The position numbers and the translations under genes are program-made. Under the pieces are notes generated by a model that was given only the letters and a program-made list of their open reading frames with translations, had not been told where the DNA came from and made no database searches. A stretch of 38,977 bases of DNA from an uncultured bacterium. Lineage in GTDB: Bacteria > Planctomycetota > UBA1135 > UBA2386. Positions 7,796 to 15,439 of this stretch are shown here, in pieces. The DNA lies in assembly GCA_937906475.1 (NCBI GenBank), contig CALCZA010000178.1:1-38977 (forward strand). Direction: 5' to 3'. Position 1 is the stretch's first letter, and the number at the start of each line of letters is the position of its first letter.

Positions 7796-9886
7796 ATGGC
7801 CCGTTCGTTCCATCAGTCTCTCCTAGCCGTTGCTGTTGCTCTCGTAGTTGGCGGTTCGGCCCTGGCGCAAGGTTCGCCCCTCCAGGAAGCCGTTGATTTG
7901 CTTCGCCTGAACAAGAAGGCCGACGCAGTGGCCAAGCTCCAAGCGATCATCGCCGGTGATCCGTCCAGCGAGGAGGCTCACGATATGTATCAGGCCGTCT
8001 CGCAAGACGAGTGGTACATGCTCATGACCGAGTCTGGCGAAGTCTCGAAGATCGCACGTTCGATCCTCGACCGCGCCAAGACCACGCAGCGTGAGCGCTC
8101 GCGTGACGAAGATGCGATCAACGCTCTGGTTGCTACTGCCACCGATGGCAGCAACAACTACGGCACGCGTCAGGCTGCGGTAAGCACGCTGGTTTCGGCT
8201 CACGGTGAGTTCGCCGTTCCGGTGCTTGTTGCGATCCTTGGCGATGCGGACAACTCCGATGGCCAAATCCACGCGATCAGTGTTCTGTCACAGTTGCACT
8301 CGGTTGCGGTCCTGCCGCTGATTGAGTCGCTGAAGAGCAGCAACGACTTGGCCGTGCAAAACGTATGCGCTGCGTTGCACCTGATTGGCGACGCCCGCGC
8401 GCTGCCGATCCTGACGCACTTCGCCAACGACGATCGCGTCAACATCAGCACCATCGCCAAGAAGTTCGTCGCCAAGAAGGGCGCGAATGGTGATGCCCTC
8501 AGCCAACTGCTGGCGCAATCGAACAGCTACCTGCGCGGTAACGTCCCGGTTGGCGGTTTCAGTAAGGTTGTCTGGACGCTGGTTGACGACAAGCTCATCT
8601 CAACCGACGTGCCGGCGCTGCTCTACCCGACCGAACTGGCCAAGTCGGCCGCTAGCGACGCCGCTCGCATCGCGCCGGAAAGCACCGACGCTCGCAGTGC
8701 CGTTGTTGCCGCGAACCTCGCGCAGGCCAGCCTGATTGACTCGTCAATCGCCGCTGGCGACGAGACGGTCTCAGGCATGGAAGGAATCGCCGCTGAGCTG
8801 CGCATCGCTGCGCTCGCTTCGGGCACCGACGCCATGCGTGCCGCGCTCGACGCAGCCGTCAAGCAAGGAGTCGCTCCGGTCGCCATCGAAGCGATCTCCG
8901 CCATGGCAGAGATTGGCGTTCTTGCCGACAAGACCACGCTGGTCGCCGCGCTTCAAAGCACCGACAAGCGCATCAAATACGCAGCCGCTGATGCGATGGT
9001 TCGCTCGAGCACCGGCAGCGATGTTCCGATGCTGACCAGCGTCGTCGCAGCGCTTGCCCAAGCAGTGACCGAAGAGAGTGTCAATACGATCCACATGATC
9101 ATGCCGGACGCCGCGAGCCGCGCGATCGCCGAGGTCGCCACCGGTGAGCGTTCGAGGGTTTACACGAGCACGGCGACTGCTGTTCGCGGTCAGTTGACCC
9201 TGATGGGTAACCCGAGCATCGACGTCGTTGTTATCAACGAGATCCTCCCCGACGCGCTGCCCGAAGATGTCATCGGCAACATCCGCAAGGATGGTCGCAT
9301 GGACAACACGAAGATCATCGTCGTCACCAAGGACGAGCAAGCTGCTTCCGAGCACTTCAGCGACGATGTGACTTTCATCATCGCGCCGCTGACCGCTGAG
9401 AACCTGCAAGCTGCAGTCGCTTCGGCCCTCGAAGGTGCGGAGAACCCCGGTGGCGTTCGCGCCGAAGGTTACGCAAGCAAGGCTGCGGTCGCGCTGCTGA
9501 CCCTCGCCGGCCGCGAGGCGCCTATCACTGGTGCGCTGGCCAACCTGTCGCTGCAACTCAACCGTGGCGACAGCGTTTCGGTTCCAGCTGCGAAGGCGAT
9601 CGGCATCTCCGGTGGCGAAGCCCATCTGACGGCCCTCGTCGGCGCACTCGAGACTGGCAGTGACGATCTCAAGACGACTGCGGCCTTGGCGATCGGCAGT
9701 GTGCTCAGCCGCATGTCGAATTGCCCGGAAAACGTCTACGCCGCCCTGAGCACTGCCATCGATGGCAGCACCAACTCCGGGTTGCGCACGGCGATCGCGG
9801 CGGCCCTTGGTAAGGCCAAGGTCGACGCGCAAAAGAAGCTGGAACTGATGAAGAGGCTCGCCCGCGTCGCCGGCTCGAGCAACTAA
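7796..9886 (+). CDS. Exported HEAT-repeat protein with an embedded pseudo-receiver-like domain
   Basis: 696-aa protein of unknown function. The signal peptide (residues 7-25, ending SALAQ) predicts export. Residues 26-90 look like a helical TPR-like pair. From about 105-225, 330-425 and 555-690 there are HEAT/ARM-type helical repeats (for example VPVLVAILGD, AISVLSQL, LPLIESLKSS). Between the second and third blocks (about 430-546) the pattern changes to alternating strand and helix: TIHMIMPD, SIDVVVINEILPD, KIIVVTKD, VTFIIAPLTAENL. This matches a receiver fold in order and spacing, but the phosphorylation Asp is Asn (N481), the N-terminal acidic pair is missing and the usual Lys-Pro is Ala-Pro. 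I infer a binding module rather than a phosphorylated one. The AAGGAG site fixes the start; a strong terminator follows. HEAT identity is fairly clear, the receiver reading moderate. Confidence 0.75.
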   Translation: MARSFHQSLLAVAVALVVGGSALAQGSPLQEAVDLLRLNKKADAVAKLQAIIAGDPSSEEAHDMYQAVSQDEWYMLMTESGEVSKIARSILDRAKTTQRERSRDEDAINALVATATDGSNNYGTRQAAVSTLVSAHGEFAVPVLVAILGDADNSDGQIHAISVLSQLHSVAVLPLIESLKSSNDLAVQNVCAALHLIGDARALPILTHFANDDRVNISTIAKKFVAKKGANGDALSQLLAQSNSYLRGNVPVGGFSKVVWTLVDDKLISTDVPALLYPTELAKSAASDAARIAPESTDARSAVVAANLAQASLIDSSIAAGDETVSGMEGIAAELRIAALASGTDAMRAALDAAVKQGVAPVAIEAISAMAEIGVLADKTTLVAALQSTDKRIKYAAADAMVRSSTGSDVPMLTSVVAALAQAVTEESVNTIHMIMPDAASRAIAEVATGERSRVYTSTATAVRGQLTLMGNPSIDVVVINEILPDALPEDVIGNIRKDGRMDNTKIIVVTKDEQAASEHFSDDVTFIIAPLTAENLQAAVASALEGAENPGGVRAEGYASKAAVALLTLAGREAPITGALANLSLQLNRGDSVSVPAAKAIGISGGEAHLTALVGALETGSDDLKTTAALAIGSVLSRMSNCPENVYAALSTAIDGSTNSGLRTAIAAALGKAKVDAQKKLELMKRLARVAGSSN

Positions 9887-9937
9887 GGCTAGTTCTAAGC
9901 CCTGCTAGTTCCGGCTCACCTAACGGAGAGCTGTCGC

Positions 9938-9980
9938 AGAAACGGCCGCAGCACTGTTGAGTGCTGCGGCCGTTTCTCGT
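9938..9980 (+). terminator. Intrinsic terminator of the HEAT gene
   Basis: Perfect 18-bp stem (9938-9955 with 9960-9977), loop GTTG, GC-rich centre and T-rich right side, about 50 nt after the stop codon. It separates the HEAT gene from the tRNA. Confidence 0.85.
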
Positions 9981-10005
9981 TTGAGGACCAACGGGCAGAT
10001 CCCAC

Positions 10006-10034
10006 TGGACGACTCCCGAATCGGTGGCTATTCT
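10006..10034 (+). promoter_or_regulatory. Candidate sigma-70 promoter for tRNA-Thr
   Basis: TGGACG (10006-10011), 17-bp spacer, TATTCT (10029-10034); each hexamer matches consensus at 4 of 6. Transcription would begin near 10041, about 10 nt before the mature tRNA. Confidence 0.45.
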
Positions 10035-10050
10035 CCTTCGCCCAACGTGT

Positions 10051-10126
10051 GCCGACGTAGCTCAGTTGGTAGAGCAATGCTTTCGTAAAGCATAGGTCGC
10101 GGGTTCGAATCCCATCGTCGGCTCCA
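10051..10126 (+). tRNA. tRNA-Thr (anticodon CGU)
   Basis: Full cloverleaf of 76 nt: acceptor GCCGACG (10051-10057) pairs with CGTCGGC (10116-10122); D stem GCTC/GAGC (10060-10063, 10072-10075); anticodon stem ATGCT/AGCAT (10077-10081, 10089-10093) with loop TTCGTAA, anticodon CGT at 10084-10086; T loop TTCGAAT at 10104-10110. Discriminator T and an encoded CCA end at 10126. It reads the Thr codon ACG. The T stem has one C-A mismatch (10100 with 10114). Promoter and terminator candidates flank it, so it is a single-gene unit. Confidence 0.97.
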
Positions 10127-10134
10127 CATGCAAC

Positions 10135-10170
10135 AGGCCACCTACGCGATGCGTAGGTGGCCTTTTGTCT
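10135..10170 (+). terminator. Intrinsic terminator of tRNA-Thr
   Basis: 13-bp perfect stem AGGCCACCTACGC / GCGTAGGTGGCCT (10135-10147, 10151-10163) with a 3-nt loop, followed by TTTGTCTT. It starts 9 nt after the tRNA CCA end. Confidence 0.92.
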
Positions 10171-10350
10171 TACTGGGCTATTCTCCCGGCACGATGTTCC
10201 CGGCAGCGGCGAGCGCGACTCGAGGGCCGTCCAGGCGGCATTCTTTCGGTCTGCTGAGACGCTTGTCCAGCGGGCATCGAATTGGACCAAGACTGCAAAT
10301 GTGCAGGCTCTTTGTTGGCGAATCGCCCGCTCAGTCTATGGTCGCCTGTG

Positions 10351-10887
10351 ATGGTCAAGAACAGTTATCTGTGCGTCGCGAGCTTGCTGACGCTCGCCGC
10401 CTGTCACACCCCGCCGCCGCGCCCCTGGCTACGCTACGAATTGGATGGTGGTACGGAGTGGTCGTCACTCGGTGCCGGCAAGTTCGGTGGCACGATCCAC
10501 GGAGTCAGCATCTCGATCGACGTCTACAACCCAGACACGCGGATCTTGGTTCTAGTTGAGAACACCGGCAATCAGTCGGTCAAGTTCCGCGTCGGCCCGG
10601 AAGCGGGCGGATCCAAGGGTGCGATGGGCGAAGTGCTGCTGCGCGAGATTAATGGTCCAGCGGAAGGTGGCCCCGACATGCAGTCGTATGTGTTGATGCA
10701 ACCGTTGACGATCGACAGTGGCTGGCGCGCGACGTTTTATCTGGACAGGCCGCTCGGTCGCGATTTGAAGCTTGGACAGTACTTCGTGCTCGGTACGGAG
10801 TGTGAAAGCGCCGCCGGGGATCGGGTTCGGCACGTTCTGCCATTGATGGGCAAGATGGGTGGTACCGTTCCCGCCAAGCCCAAGTAG
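10351..10887 (+). CDS. Lipoprotein of unknown function
   Basis: 178-aa protein. The ATG at 10351 gives a short lipoprotein signal with lipobox LAAC (LLTLAACHTPPP), so the mature protein is probably lipid-anchored at Cys. The frame stays open upstream to 10282, but that extension would bury the signal, so I reject it. The mature part looks beta-rich (ISIDVYNPDTRILVLVENTG, then WRATFYLDRPL), as in an Ig-like or jelly-roll domain. Only 3 bp separate its stop from the cardiolipin synthase start, so the two are probably co-transcribed. I recognise no family and assign no function. Confidence 0.7.
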   Translation: MVKNSYLCVASLLTLAACHTPPPRPWLRYELDGGTEWSSLGAGKFGGTIHGVSISIDVYNPDTRILVLVENTGNQSVKFRVGPEAGGSKGAMGEVLLREINGPAEGGPDMQSYVLMQPLTIDSGWRATFYLDRPLGRDLKLGQYFVLGTECESAAGDRVRHVLPLMGKMGGTVPAKPK

Positions 10888-10890
10888 CCG

Positions 10891-12405
10891 ATGCTGCTGG
10901 CGGAGCCAGTTCTGAGCGAGCACGTTGTTGCCGCCATGCTCGCGATGCCGCCGATCGACGATTGGCTGTCAGAACTTTGGGCCAACGCCTGGTCCTGGCA
11001 AGGTCTGCTAGTCGCGCTTGCCGCCGTCGGGGAAGTGTTGTCGGTGATGTTCGTCTATCGCGTGCTGGTGCGCGGTGGTTCGGCTGCCAGCACGTTGTTG
11101 TGGATGGTCGTGATCCTGGCGACACCGTGGATTGGGCTGATGCTCTATTACCTGCTGCCACGCAGTCTGCAGTTGCGGCGCTTGCGTCGCATGCAGCAGA
11201 GCGAGCGTCGACTGCACGAAGTTCGGCCACGAGACGAGGCGGATGCGCAGGCGTCCGAGCCGTCCACCGGACTCGATTGCTTGCTGCAGTTGCGCGGCGG
11301 TCTTTCCGATGGCAATGCGCTGCGATGGTTGCCAGGTGGCGAAGACTTCTTCGCGGCGGCTTCGGATGCGATCGGCGCCGCCAAGCAGCACGTGCACTGT
11401 GTGGTCTACATCCTGCGCCCGGACGAGACGGGGCTGCGTTTCCTGGAACTATTGACCGAGGCGGCTAAGCGCGGTGTGCAGGTCCGGTTGTGCTTCGACT
11501 CATTCGGTAGCTGGGGCCTCAAGACGTTACACCTGCAGGGACTGCGAGCCGCTGGTGGCAAGGCTGTGCCGTTCTTGCCGCTGTTGTGGAAGCGCCGTCC
11601 GTTCACCCTCAATCTGCGCAACCACCGCAAGCTCTTGATCGTCGATGGTGGGGTTGCGTTCCTCGGTGGCCGCAACATCGCCGACGAATACCGGCATGAC
11701 CGAGTCGGTAAGCGCCGTCGTTGGTACGACGCGATGATGGAAGTGCGCGGGCCCGCAGTCGATCGGCTGCAGGATGTATTCGTGCAGGACTGGTGCACGG
11801 CGGCGGATGAGGTGTTGGCCGACACGTTTCGCCCGCCTAGTGAAGATGTGGGAGCGTGTCGTGTCGGCGTCGTTGGCAGCGGTCCCGATGACGGGCCGTC
11901 GGCGTTGTGGTTCGCTCTAGTGCAGGCGATCGGCGAAGCCCGCGACACGATCACCCTTAGCTCGCCCTACTTGGTTATGCCGCCGACGCTGCAGTTCGCC
12001 GTGCAGTTAGCAGCAGCGCGCGGTGTACGTGTGCGCATCTACACCAACGGCCGGCGAGCCGAAGCTGCCTTCCTCTACCATGCGCAGCGCCATTACTACC
12101 GGCGCTTGCTCGAATCTGGTCTGGAGCTCTACGAGACGATCCAAGAATACAACCACACCAAGTTTCTTGTCGTCGACGGCAAGACGGTGTGCATTGGCAG
12201 CGCTAACCTCGACCTGCGCAGCGCCAACCTGAACTTTGAACTCGCAGCTGTCGCGCTCGATGCCGAGCCGTTAGCGGCGGCTATTCAGGAAACGATCGAC
12301 CAGCGGGAGAAGGGTTTCCAGCAGGTGACTCGCGAGTCTCTGCCGCGCAATCCGTTCTGGCGAGCGGTCGACGGCGGTTGTGCGTTGTTCTCGCCGTTGC
12401 TGTGA
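10891..12405 (+). CDS. cls: Cardiolipin synthase (phospholipase D family)
   Basis: 504-aa membrane enzyme that joins two phosphatidylglycerol molecules into cardiolipin and glycerol. Two hydrophobic segments near the N-terminus (about 36-58 and 67-90) form the membrane hairpin typical of ClsA-type enzymes, ending in a basic run (RSLQLRRLRRMQ). Two complete HKD motifs follow: H245-x-K247-x4-D252 (NHRKLLIVD) and H422-x-K424-x4-D429 (NHTKFLVVD), each followed by the usual Gly/Ser-Asn element (GGRNIADEY, GSANLDLRS). Length matches the family. It lies 3 bp downstream of the lipoprotein gene. The ATG at 10891 is used; an ATG at 10936 would also keep both membrane segments. A different phosphatidyl transfer substrate cannot be ruled out from sequence. 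Confidence 0.93.
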   Translation: MLLAEPVLSEHVVAAMLAMPPIDDWLSELWANAWSWQGLLVALAAVGEVLSVMFVYRVLVRGGSAASTLLWMVVILATPWIGLMLYYLLPRSLQLRRLRRMQQSERRLHEVRPRDEADAQASEPSTGLDCLLQLRGGLSDGNALRWLPGGEDFFAAASDAIGAAKQHVHCVVYILRPDETGLRFLELLTEAAKRGVQVRLCFDSFGSWGLKTLHLQGLRAAGGKAVPFLPLLWKRRPFTLNLRNHRKLLIVDGGVAFLGGRNIADEYRHDRVGKRRRWYDAMMEVRGPAVDRLQDVFVQDWCTAADEVLADTFRPPSEDVGACRVGVVGSGPDDGPSALWFALVQAIGEARDTITLSSPYLVMPPTLQFAVQLAAARGVRVRIYTNGRRAEAAFLYHAQRHYYRRLLESGLELYETIQEYNHTKFLVVDGKTVCIGSANLDLRSANLNFELAAVALDAEPLAAAIQETIDQREKGFQQVTRESLPRNPFWRAVDGGCALFSPLL

Positions 12406-12436
12406 GCCGGTCGCGCGCGCGAGTCGAGCTAGCTTC

Positions 12437-13003
12437 CTAGCCGCGCATTACTTCCCAGATCTCGGCGCCGAGGTAGTCCCACGGCAGGCGTCCTTCATCA
12501 CACTCGGCGTCATCAGCGGAGAACATCACATCGACCATGTAGATGATGCGGCCGGTGTTCTGGCCAATGTTGCGGGCGCCGTGCGCGACGCCGGGCGGGA
12601 TGCGCACCAGGCGGTCTTTGCCGTCACCCAGCACGAATCGCATCGTCTGGCCTTCGGTCTTGCTGCCTTCGCGGCAATCGTGCAGCACGAGCAACAGTTT
12701 GTCGCTCGGCGGCACATACCAGACGTCGGTCTGACGGTGGTGGAGATGGAACGCCTTGCAGGCGCCGGGATCCATCTCGGAGTAGTTCATCTGCTTCACT
12801 TCGAACCCGGGCAGTTGCTCGTGCATGCCCGCGGACATGCGGCCGAGTTCGGTGATCGCGCCGCCGTCGTCGTTGAAGCGCTTTAGCTCGACGATCTCGA
12901 CCCCGTCAATGCGGGGCGAGCCGGAGTAGTCCTGAACGAAGAAGGCCTCTTTGGCCTTACCGCTCATCTTGGCGATCGCGTCTTTGTGGTTGGGGGCGCT
13001 CAT
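12437..13003 (-). CDS. RmlC-like cupin sugar epimerase (dTDP-4-dehydrorhamnose 3,5-epimerase family)
   Basis: 188-aa cytosolic protein with the RmlC double-stranded beta-helix pattern. Landmarks: KAFHLHHRQTDVWYVPP near 83-99, DCREGSKTEGQTMRFVLG near 108-125, RIPPGVAHGARN near 133-144 (the conserved IP-x-G-x-A-H-G) and EGRLPWDYLG near the C-terminus, the equivalent of the RmlC D-x-x-L-x-W segment. The family epimerises dTDP-4-keto-6-deoxy sugars for rhamnose and other cell-surface sugars. No rmlA, rmlB or rmlD is nearby, so the sugar is unknown. It lies 50 bp downstream of, and on the same strand as, the FGE-like gene, so they may share a transcript. Confidence 0.75.
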   Translation of the reverse strand: MSAPNHKDAIAKMSGKAKEAFFVQDYSGSPRIDGVEIVELKRFNDDGGAITELGRMSAGMHEQLPGFEVKQMNYSEMDPGACKAFHLHHRQTDVWYVPPSDKLLLVLHDCREGSKTEGQTMRFVLGDGKDRLVRIPPGVAHGARNIGQNTGRIIYMVDVMFSADDAECDEGRLPWDYLGAEIWEVMRG

Positions 13004-13053
13004 TTAGCAGCTCTTGCGGTTGGTCGTTGGGAGGCCGCGCGATTGCGCGGGCG

Positions 13054-15060
13054 CTAGTCTTTCTTCGGCAGACGCCAGGGCTTGCCCTCAGTCAGATCCA
13101 ACACGGCGTGCAGATTGAACACGACTACGTTTTTGGGTTTGTTGATCACCAACGGGATTCCGAAGGTGAACTGGGCGGTGACTTTGGCCTTTTGGTCTTT
13201 GTCTGTCGCCATTTCTATGAGGCTCGTGAAGGCTGGGACCTTGGCGGGCTTCTTCTTGGTGCCAGGCAGGATCGAAACCATCTTGCCCTTGGTGCTCAGG
13301 ATAAACGCATCGCGATCAGTCGGGATCTTGATGCCGTCGATGATCACGTAGCCACAGTCGCCGTTGGCGGCCTTCGTGCTGACGAGGTCGTCGTCGGACA
13401 GGCCATACTTCTTGGCGACCATTCGCCACTTGCGAACCGAGTCCTGCTTCTTGGACTTCTTCTTGTCGTCCTTCTTGTCGTCTTTTTTGTCGTCCGCCGT
13501 CTTGCCAGATTTTTCGGCGGCCTTGGCGCGCTTCGCGGCTTCCTTGCGAGCCTTGGTGACTTCTCGATAGCCGGCCTTGGTGGCATCGCGCAATTCCTTG
13601 GGGATGCCGCCTTGGCGGTAGAAGACCGAGTAGAGGCCGGGATTGGAGCCGTTGTCGAACTTGGCAGTTGTTGCCAGCGCGCCGATCAGCATCGGCTTGT
13701 GCATGGATGCTTCGGCGAGCTTCTTGATCTTGGGGCTCTTCTCCGTCGACAGGAAGTTGACCGGCGCGAACGCAGCCGTTTCGTAGTTGGTCGGGAAGCC
13801 GTTTGCGCCAAGCGTGTAGCGCTCGGCGCCAACCAGCGCATCAAGGTTGAGTTCTTGATCCTTGGCGAAAGCCTCGGTGTTGAACTGCACGCGCTGCAGC
13901 GAGTACAGGAAGTCGTAGCCAGGAGCGATGCTCTTCGCGAGGCGCATGCCGAGCGACTCGAGGCAGGCGGTGGTCGTGATCGGTGCACGCGCATCGAGCA
14001 TCAGTTGCACCGGCTCCTGGAAGGAGAGGAAGGACCCCCCCTTGGCGATCGTCATGTGACCCTGATACAGCGGCTTCTTCTCGACGATGCGCGCGGTCTT
14101 GTGCTTGTTCAGTAGACCCCACTGCTTCACAAAGAAGTCCATGTCGTGATGGATGGGCTCGAATCCGAGGTCGCCGACCATCTGCCAAACCTGACCGAAC
14201 ATGTCCCAGTGACCGAACGGGCCATAGGCGCCCTTTACGGTGCCGACGGGCTTGGTGTCGTGGTCCGACGTGTTTGCCATGCCGAGGTAAGTCAGCATTT
14301 TCTCGGTGTAGTTGTCGTTGTCAGGAGCGCGTGCGCCACCTGGCCAGCAATTGGTGCCATTGCCGCGCATGGCGCGCTCTAGTTCGAGTTCGGTCGGCAA
14401 GCGCATGCCGATGCTGGCTGCGAATGCGTTGGCTTCGCGCCATGTGATGAACACGACTGGGTGGTCGGCTATCGACTTGCCCTTCTTGTCTTGGGCTTTG
14501 TAGGGGAGTTCGTGGCCCTTGGATTCCCAGTAGTTGAGGGCGCCATGCTGGTCCTTAGGGAAGAGCTTGCGGATCTCTTCGAGGCGCTCCTCGTAGTCCT
14601 TCTCGCAGCCGTAGCGCCACCAGTGATATGGCGGGCGAACTTCCTCGCCATCAGCGCGTCGGTCGTTGACGAACACGATGTATTCGCTGTTCTTGACCGG
14701 CCACTTGGAAAGGTAGAACTCTTCGACTTGGTACTGCTTGCGGCCGATCATCGAAGATGAACGTCGCAGGGCAGTCTTGTACTTTTCGGCCGCGTTCTTA
14801 TACGCGTTTTTCCAATCGAACGAGTAGGCCGCTTGGGCGCACGCGTTGGCGAAGGGATCGATCTCCATGCCGACCAAGACCGTGCCGCCTGGCACCTTGA
14901 GCAGGAACCCTGGCAGGGTGCCTACGTCGTTAGCGGTAGGCAGCGCAGTTGCGTTGGCGTCACCGCCGGCTGCCGGTGCTTGGCAGTTGGCGTAGGAGAG
15001 AAGAAAGGCACCAAGGGTGATGGACAGCAGGGCCGTCGCGCGCAGCGATTTCGATTGCAT
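13054..15060 (-). CDS. Exported SUMF1/FGE-like protein with long C-terminal extension
   Basis: 668-aa exported protein. The start at 15060 gives an N-terminal hydrophobic signal (ATALLSITLGAFLLSYANC). Residues 50-370 follow the FGE-sulfatase (SUMF1) fold: FLLKVPGGTVLVG, SKWPVKNSEYIVF, HPVVFITWREANAFAASIG, MRLPTELELERAMRG, GHWDMFGQVWQMV and AKGGSFLSF. True formylglycine-generating enzymes end this domain with GFRCA, where the Cys does catalysis; here it is GMRLA, so sulfatase activation is unlikely. After the domain come about 300 more residues, including a Lys/Asp-rich tract near 500-520 and a C-terminal beta-rich part. The family has many non-catalytic members in planctomycetes. The frame is open to 15204, but that start would put 48 residues before the signal. 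Confidence 0.8.
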   Translation of the reverse strand: MQSKSLRATALLSITLGAFLLSYANCQAPAAGGDANATALPTANDVGTLPGFLLKVPGGTVLVGMEIDPFANACAQAAYSFDWKNAYKNAAEKYKTALRRSSSMIGRKQYQVEEFYLSKWPVKNSEYIVFVNDRRADGEEVRPPYHWWRYGCEKDYEERLEEIRKLFPKDQHGALNYWESKGHELPYKAQDKKGKSIADHPVVFITWREANAFAASIGMRLPTELELERAMRGNGTNCWPGGARAPDNDNYTEKMLTYLGMANTSDHDTKPVGTVKGAYGPFGHWDMFGQVWQMVGDLGFEPIHHDMDFFVKQWGLLNKHKTARIVEKKPLYQGHMTIAKGGSFLSFQEPVQLMLDARAPITTTACLESLGMRLAKSIAPGYDFLYSLQRVQFNTEAFAKDQELNLDALVGAERYTLGANGFPTNYETAAFAPVNFLSTEKSPKIKKLAEASMHKPMLIGALATTAKFDNGSNPGLYSVFYRQGGIPKELRDATKAGYREVTKARKEAAKRAKAAEKSGKTADDKKDDKKDDKKKSKKQDSVRKWRMVAKKYGLSDDDLVSTKAANGDCGYVIIDGIKIPTDRDAFILSTKGKMVSILPGTKKKPAKVPAFTSLIEMATDKDQKAKVTAQFTFGIPLVINKPKNVVVFNLHAVLDLTEGKPWRLPKKD
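13463..13494 (-). repeat. 12-nt periodic repeat coding DKKD
   Basis: TTGTCGTC recurs at 13463, 13475 and 13487 inside the FGE-like gene; on the coding strand it gives the Asp-Lys-Lys-Asp repeats of the charged linker. Confidence 0.65.
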
Positions 15061-15439
15061 CGTTGTTTGGGGAGGCAATGGGCGGTTAGCCGAGAGACGT
15101 GAGGGGTGGGCGTCTCGAGGGCCGCAGAGGGGTCGCAAAGTGTACCGTTCGTAGTCGCGATCGGCTACGCCCGGTACAAATGCATTGTCACTGCAATCCG
15201 TCATGCGGCAAGTCCCCTCGGGTGCCTGTGCCCGCGGGGTGCTCTTGGGAAGGTGATCGACCAGGAGACCTCGGTCGTGGGACGCGCCCGCGCCGCAAGG
15301 CTCTATGGCAAGGGGCGCTCAAGCGCACGTTGTTGCCACACGATGCCGATTCGCTTAGGTGGCCTGCGTTTAAGCTCGATGAGACGGCGGTTTGGCTGGG
15401 CCACTAGCGGTAAGTCCGCAGTTGGCTCCGTTCGCCAGA
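15061..15439. other. Intergenic gap between the FGE-like and HD-GYP genes
   Basis: No supported gene. It contains a GC-rich hairpin (CCCCTCGGG at 15214-15222, CCCGCGGGG at 15231-15239, one mismatch, 8-nt loop) that may end the HD-GYP transcript, although it lies 200 nt past that stop and lacks a T-run. The promoter of the FGE-like gene should be here; I could not pick one out. Confidence 0.35.

Noticed and set aside
8771..9832. 353-codon minus-strand frame opposite the HEAT gene
   Set aside because: Antisense shadow of a well supported gene; no recognisable protein features.
10051..10172. tRNA as an integration site for a mobile element
   Set aside because: No integrase, no repeat of the tRNA 3' end elsewhere in the window, and ordinary genes on both sides.
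12380..12886. 168-codon + strand frame opposite the RmlC-like gene
   Set aside because: Antisense shadow; the minus-strand protein has the conserved cupin motifs.
13027..14115. Long + strand open frame (362 codons) opposite the FGE-like gene
   Set aside because: It lies antisense to a gene with clear family motifs; its composition (Leu/Gly/Val/Arg) is that of a codon shadow in GC-rich DNA.
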